From contig MVCY01000071.1 of assembly GCA_002049985.1 (NCBI GenBank), positions 1 to 9,833 of the forward strand: 9,833 bases of DNA. The letters run 5' to 3'. Each line of letters begins with the position of its first letter. Within the stretch, counting starts at the first letter, position 1. Under the pieces are notes generated by a model. It worked only from the letters and a program-made list of their open reading frames with translations. It did not search any database and was not told the origin of the DNA. The stretch is from Candidatus Latescibacteria bacterium 4484_181. Its GTDB lineage: Bacteria; Latescibacterota; MVCY01. Position numbers and translations under genes: made by a program. Below are positions 1-7,035 of this stretch, in pieces.

Positions 1-279
1 CTTTGCCAGGGTGTGCATTTTGACAACTGGACCAGCTCTGCTGCCCAGGTGAGATTGGTGAAAGCGAGCGCCAGGGATGCCATGGTAGAGATAAGACTCT
101 GTGAGGGGAGAAAAAGGCAGGTGAAGAAGATGTGCCAGGCAGTTGGGCATCCGGTGAAAAAGCTGTGGCGGACAGCGTTTGCAGGCATCGGAGTCGCTGA
201 TCTGCCCCCTGGCCGGTGGCGCCCGTTACGGAAGTCAGAGCTGAGGGATTTAAAGAACTTAGTTGGCTTAACATCTTAA
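1..279 (+). CDS. rluB: 23S rRNA pseudouridine synthase, RluB/RsuA family (C-terminal part, 5' end outside window)
   Basis: The reading frame is open from base 1 and stops with TAA at 277-279, so only about the last 92 residues are present. Family knowledge: these enzymes isomerise a uridine in rRNA to pseudouridine during ribosome assembly. The visible part matches the C-terminal end of the catalytic domain: an EGRKRQVKKMCQAVGHPV block (EGRxRQVRRM...GHPV in the family), followed by LPPGRWRPLRKSEL, the usual LPPGxWRxLxxxEL tail. The N-terminal S4 domain and the catalytic Asp motif (GRLD) lie left of the window. No gap or frameshift is seen in this part. RluB is preferred to RsuA, RluE or RluF because it is the widespread form, but the substrate uridine cannot be fixed from a fragment. 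The next gene starts 19 bases downstream. Confidence 0.88.
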   Translation, partial: LCQGVHFDNWTSSAAQVRLVKASARDAMVEIRLCEGRKRQVKKMCQAVGHPVKKLWRTAFAGIGVADLPPGRWRPLRKSELRDLKNLVGLTS

Positions 280-298
280 CTTTATAGGAGAAGATTCG

Positions 299-430
299 AT
301 GGAACCGAAATTCTCTGCTGGACTGTGGGTGTTTGCCAATCCGGTGGACAGATTCTGTCCCTGTGGCTATGGAGAGCCGAACACAGTGATAGACCAAATT
401 GAAGCGGCAGCTAAGGTGCCAGACCTTTGA
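299..430 (+). pseudogene. Xylose-isomerase-like TIM-barrel protein, N-terminal fragment
   Basis: ATG at 299 is preceded by AGGAG (286-290) at 8 bases, a good ribosome binding site, so this is the true start of the original gene. The first 40 residues (MEPKFSAGLWVFANPVDRF...) resemble the start of sugar isomerase/epimerase-like proteins of the AP endonuclease 2 / xylose-isomerase fold. The frame runs into TGA at 428-430 just after ..IEAAAKVP. Family knowledge: the first barrel strand (GVE-like) and the helix after it should follow here, but neither is present. The sequence jumps instead to a different frame with TFEDKN. The fragment belongs with the two pieces that follow. Together they make one broken gene at 299-937. 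The substrate is unknown. Confidence 0.75.
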
Positions 431-743
431 GGACAAGAACCTGGCTTGTTCCAATGTTAACACCAATGTCTGGGGAGAGAAAAAGTGGAAGCTGGGGGCA
501 TTTGCCAGTTGTGACAAGAAGTTGCGGACAGAGGCAATCTCTGAGGGCAAAAGGGCAGTAGATGTAGCTCGAGAGCTGGGAAGCCCCAGCATAGGTCTCT
601 GGCTTGGGTCCGATGGATTCGACTATCCGTTTCAGATCAACTTCACCCACCAGTGGGATAATCTCATCTGCTCTATCAGAGAGGTGGCCGAATACGCCGC
701 CCCAGATATTAAAGTGGGTATTGAATATAAAGGACCCATATGA
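399..743 (+). pseudogene. Xylose-isomerase-like TIM-barrel protein, middle fragment
   Basis: This frame differs from the N-terminal fragment. The meaningful part begins near 423 (TFEDKN) and ends near 730. It contains barrel strand 2 (ACSNVNTNVWG), a helix with TEAISEGKRAVDVARELG, strand 3 (SIGLWLGSDGFDYP) and strand 4 (KVGIEYK), where Glu is the expected first metal ligand. Between TFEDKNL and ACSNVN the family has a helix of roughly 12-15 residues. Here the two are joined directly, so a second, in-frame loss is likely near 441. After IEYK the frame meets TGA at 741-743 while the homologous sequence continues in the next frame. The ATG at 399 is an out-of-frame overlap with the first fragment and probably not a real start. 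Confidence 0.72.
413..449. repeat. Two short inverted repeats at isomerase joins
   Basis: AAGGT (413-417) and ACCTT (423-427) pair around a 5-base spacer, centred on 420, where the first and second isomerase fragments meet. ACAAG (433-437) and CTTGT (445-449) pair around a 7-base spacer centred on 441, where a helix seems to be missing. The second can be lengthened by GG/CC with one bulged T. A third pair, TGGGT (715-719) and ACCCA (734-738), lies close to the join near 730. Confidence 0.6.
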
Positions 744-937
744 GCATCGGCTCAGTGGGGAAAGCGCTCTCTATCTGCTTAGAGTTGGGGATGGAGAATG
801 TGGGCGTAGTTATTGACTTCGGACATGCCCTCATGTCACGGGAAAACCCTGGAGAGTCCGTGGCGTACCTTGCTCGCCACCGAAAACTCTTCAATGTCCA
901 CTTCAATGACGCTTACGGAGAGTGGGATGAGCCATAG
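731..937 (+). pseudogene. Xylose-isomerase-like TIM-barrel protein, third fragment (C-terminus missing)
   Basis: Reading from AGG at 731 gives RTHMSIGSVGKAL, which fits the family segment following IEYK-x-P. ATG 740 is therefore an internal Met and not a start. Further on, VGVVIDFGHALM carries the Asp and His metal ligands and VHFND carries the next His, the usual order in the D-tagatose 3-epimerase/xylose-isomerase-like fold. After GEWD the frame stops (TAG 935-937). The last two barrel strands and the final metal-binding Glu are absent, so a product could not assemble a complete site. About 90-100 residues appear to be missing. A short stretch in the third frame (937-972, ETQEIVRKCIFS) could be a remnant of the original C-terminal helix, but this is only a guess. 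Confidence 0.72.
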
Positions 938-987
938 AGACACAGGAGATCGTCCGCAAGTGTATCTTCAGTTAACAGAGGCAAAAG

Positions 988-1659
988 ATGCTTAAACCAC
1001 GCAAGCGACTGACAAGAAAAGAGATAAAGCGGGATAGATTTATTGCCACAGTGTCAAAGGTGCTCGCGTTTATCCAGCGCAATTCCAAGCGCTTTGCAAT
1101 AGCGACTGCAGTGGTGTTAGTGGCAGTTGTAGCCATAATGGCGGTCAGGCAGCACAGAAAGGCCCGCGAGGTTCAGTCAATAGAAGCCTTGGGTGAGGCC
1201 CAGACGGCCAAGTGGGCCGGCAAAACCGAAGAGGCATTGAAGCTGTACCAGAGGGTTACACAGCAATTTGGTGGCACCAGAGGTGCCGGAGAAGCCTGCG
1301 TAGCGCTGGGGAACCTCTATTTTGAAAAAGGAGACGTGAAAAAGGCTAAAGCTGCCTTTCAAGAATACCTTAACAGGTACAATAATGATCCTATCCTGAT
1401 CTATACTGCCTGGAGCGGGATTGCGGCCTGCTTAGAGCAGGAGGGACACTATTTGGAAGCGGCCCAGAGGTACAAAAGCTTTGCTGACCGTCATCAGAAC
1501 TCTCCCTGGGCTGCCCGGGCTCTGTGGGATGCCGCCCGCTGCTTTCGCCTGGCAGGCAAACTCCAAGAGGCCAAGATGGCCCTGCAGGAGATCATCGACT
1601 TCTATCCGAACTCACCTCTTTCTTACCGAGCAAAAAGCGAAGAGAAGATGCTGGAATGA
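988..1659 (+). CDS. Single-pass membrane TPR protein
   Basis: The protein has 223 residues. ATG 988 follows AGAGG (977-981) at 6 bases. The N-terminus is a basic cytoplasmic segment (KPRKRLTRKEIKRDRF), then one hydrophobic helix at about residues 36-53 (FAIATAVVLVAVVAIMAV), then four tetratricopeptide-like helix pairs at about 66-96, 102-132, 139-169 and 175-208. The pairs show the expected A-x-x-x-G/A and closing P signature, for example ALGNLYFEKGDVKKAKAAF and DFYPNSP. The positive-inside rule suggests that the TPR part faces the periplasm. The layout recalls YfgM, an ancillary partner of the SecYEG translocon, and similar membrane-tethered TPR proteins, but sequence alone does not prove that role. 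It lies 50 bases after the broken isomerase. No lesion is evident, although TPR proteins vary in length, so a loss would be hard to see. Confidence 0.8.
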   Translation: MLKPRKRLTRKEIKRDRFIATVSKVLAFIQRNSKRFAIATAVVLVAVVAIMAVRQHRKAREVQSIEALGEAQTAKWAGKTEEALKLYQRVTQQFGGTRGAGEACVALGNLYFEKGDVKKAKAAFQEYLNRYNNDPILIYTAWSGIAACLEQEGHYLEAAQRYKSFADRHQNSPWAARALWDAARCFRLAGKLQEAKMALQEIIDFYPNSPLSYRAKSEEKMLE

Positions 1660-1814
1660 GATCTCAGAGCCCAAGAGCGCGAAAGCTTGGAATTGACGGT
1701 GAGATCTGTGGATTAGCATGGGCACAGTGGGCATGAGATAGTATATGTTCCACGATCATCTGTTGGGTCGTATAATATATATTATGTAAACTAACGTCGC
1801 TGTAAACGTTCTGG
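1660..1814. other. Convergent intergenic region with AT-rich palindrome
   Basis: This gap lies between the 3' ends of the + strand TPR gene and the - strand small gene. It holds no convincing rho-independent terminator. A perfect 14-base palindrome, ATAATATATATTAT, sits at 1772-1785 and contains TATAAT-like hexamers on both strands. No good -35 box lies at the right distance and no gene follows in a promoter-consistent position. TGAGATCT occurs at 1657 (overlapping the stop codon) and again at 1700, and GTAAAC occurs at 1786 and 1802. The palindrome could act as a bidirectional transcript end or a protein-binding site, but its function is unknown. Confidence 0.45.
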
Positions 1815-2240
1815 TCAACCTCTACTCTCTACGTAGCTCATCCCCTCTCTTGTCAGTCTCCACGCCTTTTTCTTCCCCTTTGTGCCTGCTTCCATCACAT
1901 ATTCCCCTGGCAGCTTCCTTATCAGATCGTTGATATTGCGAGGCTGGGCAATTCGGGCCTCCTGGTAGCACCTGCCGATGTCCTCAGCACAGAAGGCATC
2001 CGCTTTTTTGTACTTGACCAGGTAGTAAGCAAACAGCAGTACTTTCTCTGAGTGGGAATGGGGGTGCTTTTGCTCCAGAAGGCGGTTGAGCACGTTATCG
2101 TTCAGCTCTGCTCCCTCAAAGCTGAGTAAACGTAGTTTTTGGAGAAACCTGTTGAAGTGTCTCTCCACAAATTCTCTATCGCCTTGTATCTCTATCTCCA
2201 GGTCTGACCGTCTGAAGCGAATTCTGCAGTTGCCTTCCAT
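1815..2240 (-). CDS. Small protein of unknown function, possible winged-helix C-terminal domain
   Basis: The protein has 141 residues, starts at ATG 2240-2238 and has no strong ribosome binding site. I do not recognise a named family. The N-terminal 30 residues (CRIRFRRSDLEIEIQGDREFVERHF) form an alternating strand pattern followed by a charged helix. From about 63 to 138 there are predicted helices (EKVLLFAYYLVKYKKA, AEDIGRCYQEA), a segment rich in N and I (RNINDLIRKL) and a final basic hairpin (TKGKKKAWRLTREGMSYVE). This order resembles a winged-helix fold with a Lys-rich wing, which would suggest DNA or RNA binding. The fold is inferred only. It lies on the same strand as leuS but 212 bases away, so it may have its own promoter. 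It could also be a protein-interaction module. Confidence 0.72.
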   Translation of the reverse strand: MEGNCRIRFRRSDLEIEIQGDREFVERHFNRFLQKLRLLSFEGAELNDNVLNRLLEQKHPHSHSEKVLLFAYYLVKYKKADAFCAEDIGRCYQEARIAQPRNINDLIRKLPGEYVMEAGTKGKKKAWRLTREGMSYVESRG

Positions 2241-2406
2241 GGTCTCATACTATTCTGTCCTGGAAACCCAGGTTTAATGCTAAACGTCAAAAAGAACAGG
2301 AAAAAGGCAGAGCGTATGATTGCCTGAGTATCCAGAAGTTAGTGACACTGCGTCATTTACGGCGAAGCTGGATTAGGAAGATTTCGTGGACGGTTTTATA
2401 TAGTTT

Positions 2407-2434
2407 CTTATAAAATGATATAAATTCTGTCCAA
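2407..2434 (-). promoter_or_regulatory. Possible promoter for the small unknown gene
   Basis: On the - strand, TTGGAC (2434-2429) is separated by 16 bases from TATAAG (2412-2407), a fair match to a sigma-70-type promoter with a slightly short spacer. It lies in a markedly AT-rich patch about 170 bases upstream of the start at 2240. The rest of the 212-base gap (2241-2452) shows only weak structure: a TTTTATA/TATAAAA inverted repeat at 2394-2415 and a CCTGG/CCAGG pair at 2259-2272. No terminator with a clear U-tract follows leuS. Confidence 0.3.
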
Positions 2435-2452
2435 TGTGGAAAAGTTGGGGAT

Positions 2453-4657
2453 TTATACTACTATATTGACCAATCTCCGGGGGACGACTATCACTTTCTG
2501 GGGGGATCTGCCTGCCAGATGGGCCTTCACATTAGGTGCCTCTAAGGCTAACCTTTTGGCCTCCTGCCGATCGATGTCAGCGTCAACCTGCAATTTGGCC
2601 CGCACTTTTCCGTTCACTTGCACCACCAGCGTAATCTCCTGAGGTTTTGTCAAGGCCTCGTCATATTTGGGCCATTGTGCTTCGAAGATGCTGCCCTGGT
2701 GCCCTCTTTGTTGCCACAGCTCCTCCGCCATATGGGGAGCAAAAGGCGAAAGGAGAATCAGGAACACATCTATGGTCTGGCTGTCTAAGTGCCCTTTTTC
2801 CAGAGTATAAGCTGAATTGATGAACTCCATGAATCTGCTGATCGTGGTGTTCAACTTGAAGCTCTCTATTCCCTCAGTCACATTCTTCACCAGGAGGTGT
2901 CTTTGCCGCAACAGGGTCTCAGAGGGCTGGACAGACCTGTGTAGATTTGAGGTCACCAGTTTCCAGACCCGGTTGAGGAAGCGGTGAATACCTTCGATCC
3001 CTCGGTCGCTCCACTCCGCGTCCTGTTCGGGTGGGCCAATGAAAAGCTCGTACATCCGCACTGTATCTGTGCCATACTTTTCTACCAGTTCATCCGGGCT
3101 TACCACGTTACCTTTTGACTTGCTCATCTTGGCCCCATTGCGACACACCATCCCCTGGTTAAAGAGCCGAAGGAAGGGCTCGTCGAAATCGATGAAGTTC
3201 AGATCGTAGAGTACCTTGGTGAAGAATCTGGCGTAGAGCAGATGAAGGATGGCGTGTTCTACGCCGCCTATATACATATCTACGGGAAGCCATTTTTTGA
3301 CCGCATCCGGGTCGAAGGGCCTATCCTTGCAGTGAGGACTCACAATGGGTTCTCCCCAGTAGCGTTGACGAGAGAAGACCCAGTCTCGGAGTTTATACCG
3401 AACAGTTTCCTCTGCTAACGATTTTCCGGCCAACCACTTGACTACCTCCCCCCTACCCTTCTGGCTGGAAAGTCCGTTGAACCTGCCTGAGTTTATCATG
3501 ACGCCTTCACCAATGTAGGCCTCCAGCAACTCTCCGGATTCTCCTCTTTTGCTCTCCGGGCTTTCTATCACCTCTACAATAGGCAAGTTAAATTGTTTGG
3601 CGAATTCGAAATCCCGTTCGTCGTGGGCGGGCACGCACATAATTGCTCCAGTACCATAACTGAGCAGGACATAGTCGGAGATCCAGATGGGAAGTTTTTC
3701 GCCGTTCACCGGATTTACGGCGTAGCTTCCCAGAAACACCCCTGTCTTCTGGCTCACCTCTGACATTCGCTCAACTTCGGAAAGATGCTTGGTTCTCTCG
3801 ATATAAGAGTCAACCTCACCTTGCTGCCTATTGGCTGTCAACTTGGGAACCAATGGGTGTTCGGGAGCCAACACCAGGTAGGTAGCTCCAAACAGGGTAT
3901 CTGGACGGGTGGTAAAGACCTTCAGGGGGAATTGCTCCCCTGTGGGCGAGATGGCCTGAAAGGTTACATCTGCCCCCTGACTTCGACCTATCCAGTTAAT
4001 TTGCATAGTCTTGATTTTCTCTGGCCAGTCCACTCTCTCCAGCCCTTCCAGGAGCTGGTCTGCGTAGTCGGTGATCCTAAGCATCCATTGCAGCATCTCT
4101 TTTTTTGTCACGGGTTCTCCACAGCGTTCGCACCTTCCGTCTATTACCTCTTCGTTGGCCAAGCCGGTCTTACATCGAGGGCACCAGTTGATGGGCACCA
4201 TCTTGCGATAGGCCAGTCCTTTTTTATACATTTGCAGAAATATCCACTGAGTCCAGCGGTAGTATTCGGGTGAGCTGGTATTGATCTCCCTGTCCCAGTC
4301 GTACATTGCCCCAATCTGTTTGAGCTGCCTCTTCATATTGATGATATTCCTCGTAGTGTTTTCTCGAGGATGAATACCTTTTTTAATGGCATCGTTTTCG
4401 GCGGGAAGCCCGAAAGAGTCCCAGCCCATAGGGTGCAATACGTTGAACCCTTGAAGCTTTTTGTATCTGCTCCAGACATCAGAGATAACATAGCCCCTCC
4501 AGTGTCCCACATGGAGCCAACTACCGGAAGGATAGGGAAACATATCCAGGCAGTAATATTTGGGGCCTTCACGGGCATCTGAGGTGCGATGTGCCCCTGT
4601 TTCCTCCCAGACCTTTTGCCACTTCTCCTCAATTGTTTTGAAATCGTAAGCCTTCAT
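2453..4657 (-). CDS. leuS: Leucyl-tRNA synthetase with an internal deletion in the catalytic core
   Basis: LeuRS charges tRNA-Leu with leucine in the cytoplasm. ATG 4657 is chosen over an upstream TTG (4690) because the family starts near YDFxxIExKWQ and this ATG lies 4 bases after the mutS stop. Present in order: HIGH motif (HVGH, 49-52), zinc module (WCPRC...CERC, 158-179), CP1 editing domain with TTRPDT (249-254) and the Asp of HDERDFEFA (345-353), SRQRYWGEP (429-437), YIGGVEHA (462-469), KMSKS (510-514), anticodon-binding helices and C-terminal domain (VVQVNGKVRAK). The product has 734 residues, against roughly 800-870 in the family. GEPI at 435-438 is followed almost at once by PHCKDRPFDPDAV. 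The roughly 75 residues that should lie between, including the conserved TDTxDTFxxSSWYY segment, are missing although the frame stays open. As written, the product should be inactive. Confidence 0.9.
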   Translation of the reverse strand: MKAYDFKTIEEKWQKVWEETGAHRTSDAREGPKYYCLDMFPYPSGSWLHVGHWRGYVISDVWSRYKKLQGFNVLHPMGWDSFGLPAENDAIKKGIHPRENTTRNIINMKRQLKQIGAMYDWDREINTSSPEYYRWTQWIFLQMYKKGLAYRKMVPINWCPRCKTGLANEEVIDGRCERCGEPVTKKEMLQWMLRITDYADQLLEGLERVDWPEKIKTMQINWIGRSQGADVTFQAISPTGEQFPLKVFTTRPDTLFGATYLVLAPEHPLVPKLTANRQQGEVDSYIERTKHLSEVERMSEVSQKTGVFLGSYAVNPVNGEKLPIWISDYVLLSYGTGAIMCVPAHDERDFEFAKQFNLPIVEVIESPESKRGESGELLEAYIGEGVMINSGRFNGLSSQKGRGEVVKWLAGKSLAEETVRYKLRDWVFSRQRYWGEPIVSPHCKDRPFDPDAVKKWLPVDMYIGGVEHAILHLLYARFFTKVLYDLNFIDFDEPFLRLFNQGMVCRNGAKMSKSKGNVVSPDELVEKYGTDTVRMYELFIGPPEQDAEWSDRGIEGIHRFLNRVWKLVTSNLHRSVQPSETLLRQRHLLVKNVTEGIESFKLNTTISRFMEFINSAYTLEKGHLDSQTIDVFLILLSPFAPHMAEELWQQRGHQGSIFEAQWPKYDEALTKPQEITLVVQVNGKVRAKLQVDADIDRQEAKRLALEAPNVKAHLAGRSPQKVIVVPRRLVNIVV
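3332..3343. repeat. Tight inverted repeat at the leuS internal join
   Basis: GTGAG (3332-3336) and CTCAC (3339-3343) form a perfect 5-base inverted repeat with a 2-base spacer. It abuts the codon for the last residue of GEPI (3346-3344), where the leuS coding sequence skips about 75 residues. Confidence 0.6.
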
Positions 4658-4661
4658 TTTT

Positions 4662-5141
4662 CTACTCGATTCTCTTTTTCCACTCGTCAATTTTGTTAAG
4701 TGCCTCTAAGGGAGTGAGAGAAGCAGGATCGATCTTGCGGATCTCTTCAATCACTGGGTGTTCGGGTTCAAAGAGGTTCAGTTGTCGGGCTGAGGCGACG
4801 GCAGAATGTCTGCCTTTGGCCTTTTTGGAAATTCTGTTAGGAGTGAGTTCATTCTCCTCTAAGTTGGCGAGCACCTCTTTAGCTCTTTGGATCACTTCGG
4901 GCGGCAACCCGGCCAGGCGAGCCACCTGAATGCCGTAGCTGTGGTCACACCCACCCGGAAGTATTTTGCGCAGGAAGACCACTTCCCCCTTCCACTCTTT
5001 CACTGCAAAGTTGTAGTTTTTAACTCTTTCCAATATTAATTCCAGTTCAGTCAGTTCGTGATAGTGGGTGGCAAACAGGGTCCTGGGCCTGGCCCGGGAG
5101 CAGTTGTGAAGAAACTCGGTCACCGCCCAGGCAATGCTCAT
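4662..5141 (-). pseudogene. mutS: MutS, C-terminal fragment
   Basis: This is the last 159 residues of the mismatch-recognition ATPase, ending at TAG 4664-4662. It begins at MSIAWAVTEFLHN, the helix that directly follows the Walker B / DEIGRGTSTFDG segment in the family, so the ATG at 5141 is an internal codon and not a start. Visible parts are FATHYHELTEL with the conserved His loop of the ABC ATPase, the HSYGIQVARLAGLP dimerisation segment, and a C-terminal tail containing QLNLFEPEHPVIEEI, a region near the usual clamp-binding motif. It is in the same frame as the N-terminal piece (5250-6974) but separated from it by a third piece in another frame. leuS starts 4 bases downstream, so the two genes were probably co-transcribed. 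Confidence 0.85.
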
Positions 5142-5157
5142 CGCTACCTATCTGGGC
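5125..5157. repeat. Inverted repeat centred on the second mutS join
   Basis: GCCCAG (5125-5130) and CTGGGC (5152-5157) are perfect 6-base arms around a 21-base spacer. Their centre, 5141, coincides with the point where mutS coding sequence jumps from QIGS to MSIAWAV. Confidence 0.55.
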
Positions 5158-5265
5158 TAAAAGCACTATGAGTCCCACCTGCCTGAGATAGGTGGATTTG
5201 CCGGCCATATTGGGGCCTGTGATAATCAGTATCTGATCAGTAGAATTGGCTAAATATGTGTCCGA
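5142..5265 (-). pseudogene. mutS: MutS, Walker A fragment in a shifted frame
   Basis: Read from TCG at 5265, this stretch gives SDTYLANSTDQILIITGPN followed by MAGKSTYLRQVGLIVLLAQIGS. It includes the complete MutS Walker A loop (GPNMAGKST). It lies between the N- and C-terminal pieces in a frame matching neither. On its left it joins NYVR directly to DTYLANS, skipping the roughly 30 residues around the GRHPV motif. On its right it joins QIGS to MSIAWAV, skipping about 65 residues that should hold DRIFTRVGA, STFMVEM and the Walker B Asp-Glu of DEIGRGTS. No start codon or ribosome binding site serves this piece alone. Confidence 0.82.
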
Positions 5266-6974
5266 ACATAGTTGGAGCTGACGGCAAGGCTGGCCAAGGA
5301 ACAGAGCACATCGATTAGGGCACAACTCCGGGCTATCTTTTGGATCTTCTCGGCCCAAGCGGCAGCCTTTTGCCGAACATCGACAAAGATCTCATATTCC
5401 AACTGTATCATCTTCTCGTCGGCGCCCAAGACCTTTGACTCATATTCCTTGAGCTCTGGGGTGACAAACCTCTCTGCCCCTACCAGCGTTTGCCTACGGA
5501 TGTAGTCTTCGGGCACCTTGGAGAGGTTCGCCTTGCTGACCTCAATAAAGTACCCAAAGACCTTATTATACTTGACCTTCAGTGAAGAGATTCCAGTTCT
5601 CTGTCGCTCTTTCGCTTGAAGCTTAGCTATCCAATCCTTTCCGCTGGAGCTGATCTGTCGGAGTTCATCCAGTTGTGAATTAAATCCTGGCTTTATCAGG
5701 CCTCCTTCGGTCAGAGATACCGGTGGATCGTCCATAATAGCCCTGTCTATCAGATTGACGATCTCTTGCACATCCAACAATTGCTCCCGGGCGGAACAGA
5801 GGATGGGAGAGGAGACAGAGGCAAGGTTGTGCCGAAGTGCAGGGACGAGACAGAGGGAGTTCTTAAGCGCCACCAAGTCCCTTGCATTTGCTCGACCGCA
5901 GCAGACTCTGGCCACCAGTCTCTCTATGTCGGCTATTTCCCCGATTATCTCTATCAGATTTCTCCTCAAGGTGGAGTCCTTCACCAGCTCCTCCACTCCT
6001 TCCTCTCTTTCGGTTATTCTGGTAATATCTGTTAATGGTTTCAGAAGCCAACTCTTCAGAAGCCTACCCCCCATAGAGGTCTTGGTGCGGTCGAGCACAG
6101 AAAGCAGTGTGGTCTCCTTGTTGCCTCCCTGCAGGGGAAAGAGAAGCTCCAGATTTCTCTGGGTAACTGGGTCCATTATCATATAATCTGAAATGTAGTA
6201 TCGGCACAGCCCATTGATGTGTGGGAGACTACCTTTCTGGGTCTGGCGCAAATAGGCTAAGACGGCCCCAGCAGCACAAATTCCACTCTTTAGTCCCTCA
6301 CATCCGAAGCCCTGAAGGGAGGAGACTCGGAAGTGCTCTCTCAAAAGGTCGTAGGCATATTCATAGCTGAAGGTCCAATCTTCCAGACCGGTGAGGAGAA
6401 ACGGATGATCCGGTCCGCCCTTCTGCTTCCAGGAGTCCACCTCCGTCTGGGGGACGAGTAACTCAGAGGGTCTAACCCTCTCAAGCTCTTCCCACAGCCT
6501 CTCCTTCTCCTCCACCTCGGTCACGGAGAACTCTCCCGTAGACAAGTCAACCAGGGAGAGTCCGAATCTATCGGAACAGCGACAGACAGAGGCCAGATAG
6601 TTGTTTGCCTTTCCCTCCAACAGATTTTCTGACAGGGCAGTGCCGGGAGTTATCACCTGAATCACATCTCTTTTCACCACTCCCTTAGCCTTTCTGGGAT
6701 CTTCCACCTGCTCGCAGATGGCCACTTTCTTGCTAAGTCTTACCAGTTTGGCGATATAGTTTTCGGCCGCGTGGTGTGGAACTCCAGCCAAAGGAACCTT
6801 TTGGCCTTTTCCGTGCTCTCGAGACGTTAATGTCAGCCCTAGAAGTTCAGAGCCGACCTTAGCATCCTCAAAGAACATCTCGTAGAAATCCCCCACCCGA
6901 AACAGAAGGATAGCATCCGGGTACTGCCTTTTGAGCCTCCAGTACTGCTTCAACATTGGCGTTTCAAGTTCCAT
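5250..6974 (-). pseudogene. mutS: MutS, N-terminal fragment (mismatch recognition, connector, lever and clamp domains)
   Basis: MutS binds mispaired bases and starts mismatch repair. The fragment has 574 residues from ATG 6974-6972. The family opening (TPMLKQYWRLKRQYPDAILL) is present, then GDFYEMF with the Phe-x-Glu mismatch-binding motif (F30, E32), CEQVEDP (88-93), VKRDVIQVITPGT (100-112), the connector domain, TSMGGRLLKSWLLKPLTDI of the lever, and the clamp segment FGYFIEVSKANLSKVP. It ends in LASLAVSSNYVR and then, after a frameshift, stops at TAG 5252-5250. With the two following pieces about 765 residues of MutS are visible, against about 860 in the family. The N-terminal part shows no internal defect. 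No strong Shine-Dalgarno sequence is seen. A 9-base-arm hairpin lies 22 bases upstream. mutL is not adjacent in this window. Confidence 0.88.
5255..5270. repeat. Inverted repeat centred on the first mutS join
   Basis: TATGT (5255-5259) and ACATA (5266-5270) pair around a 6-base spacer. The centre at 5262/5263 falls on the change from the NYVR frame to the DTYLANS frame. One arm encodes part of NYV and the other part of DTY, so the arms come from both sides of the loss. Confidence 0.6.
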
Positions 6975-6995
6975 AGCTGGCTCGTAGGATTAAAA

Positions 6996-7035
6996 TGACC
7001 ATCGAGTGCTGAGTACGACGAAGCTCCGATGGTCA
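6996..7035 (-). terminator. Hairpin before mutS, possible terminator of the TPR/SPOR gene or mutS leader structure
   Basis: TGACCATCG (6996-7004) and CGATGGTCA (7027-7035) are perfect 9-base arms with a 22-base loop. On the - strand the stem is followed at once by TTTT (6995-6992) and then AATCC. That is a short U-tract, so a weak intrinsic terminator separating the TPR/SPOR gene from mutS is possible. The arms end only 22 bases from the mutS start codon, so a leader hairpin affecting mutS is the alternative. Confidence 0.45.

Noticed and set aside
1771..1776. TATAAT as a + strand promoter
   Set aside because: No reasonable -35 box lies 16-18 bases upstream, and the only gene downstream on that side is on the opposite strand.
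3785..4273. 162-codon + strand frame
   Set aside because: It lies entirely antisense to the well-conserved leuS coding sequence and shows no motif of its own.
4658..4690. Extension of leuS to TTG 4690
   Set aside because: It would overlap the end of mutS and add residues that the family lacks. ATG 4657 gives the usual LeuRS start 4 bases after the mutS stop.
3300..5270. Inteins, introns or inserted elements as the cause of the broken leuS and mutS
   Set aside because: Material is missing from the genes, not added. The sequence at each join carries no insert.
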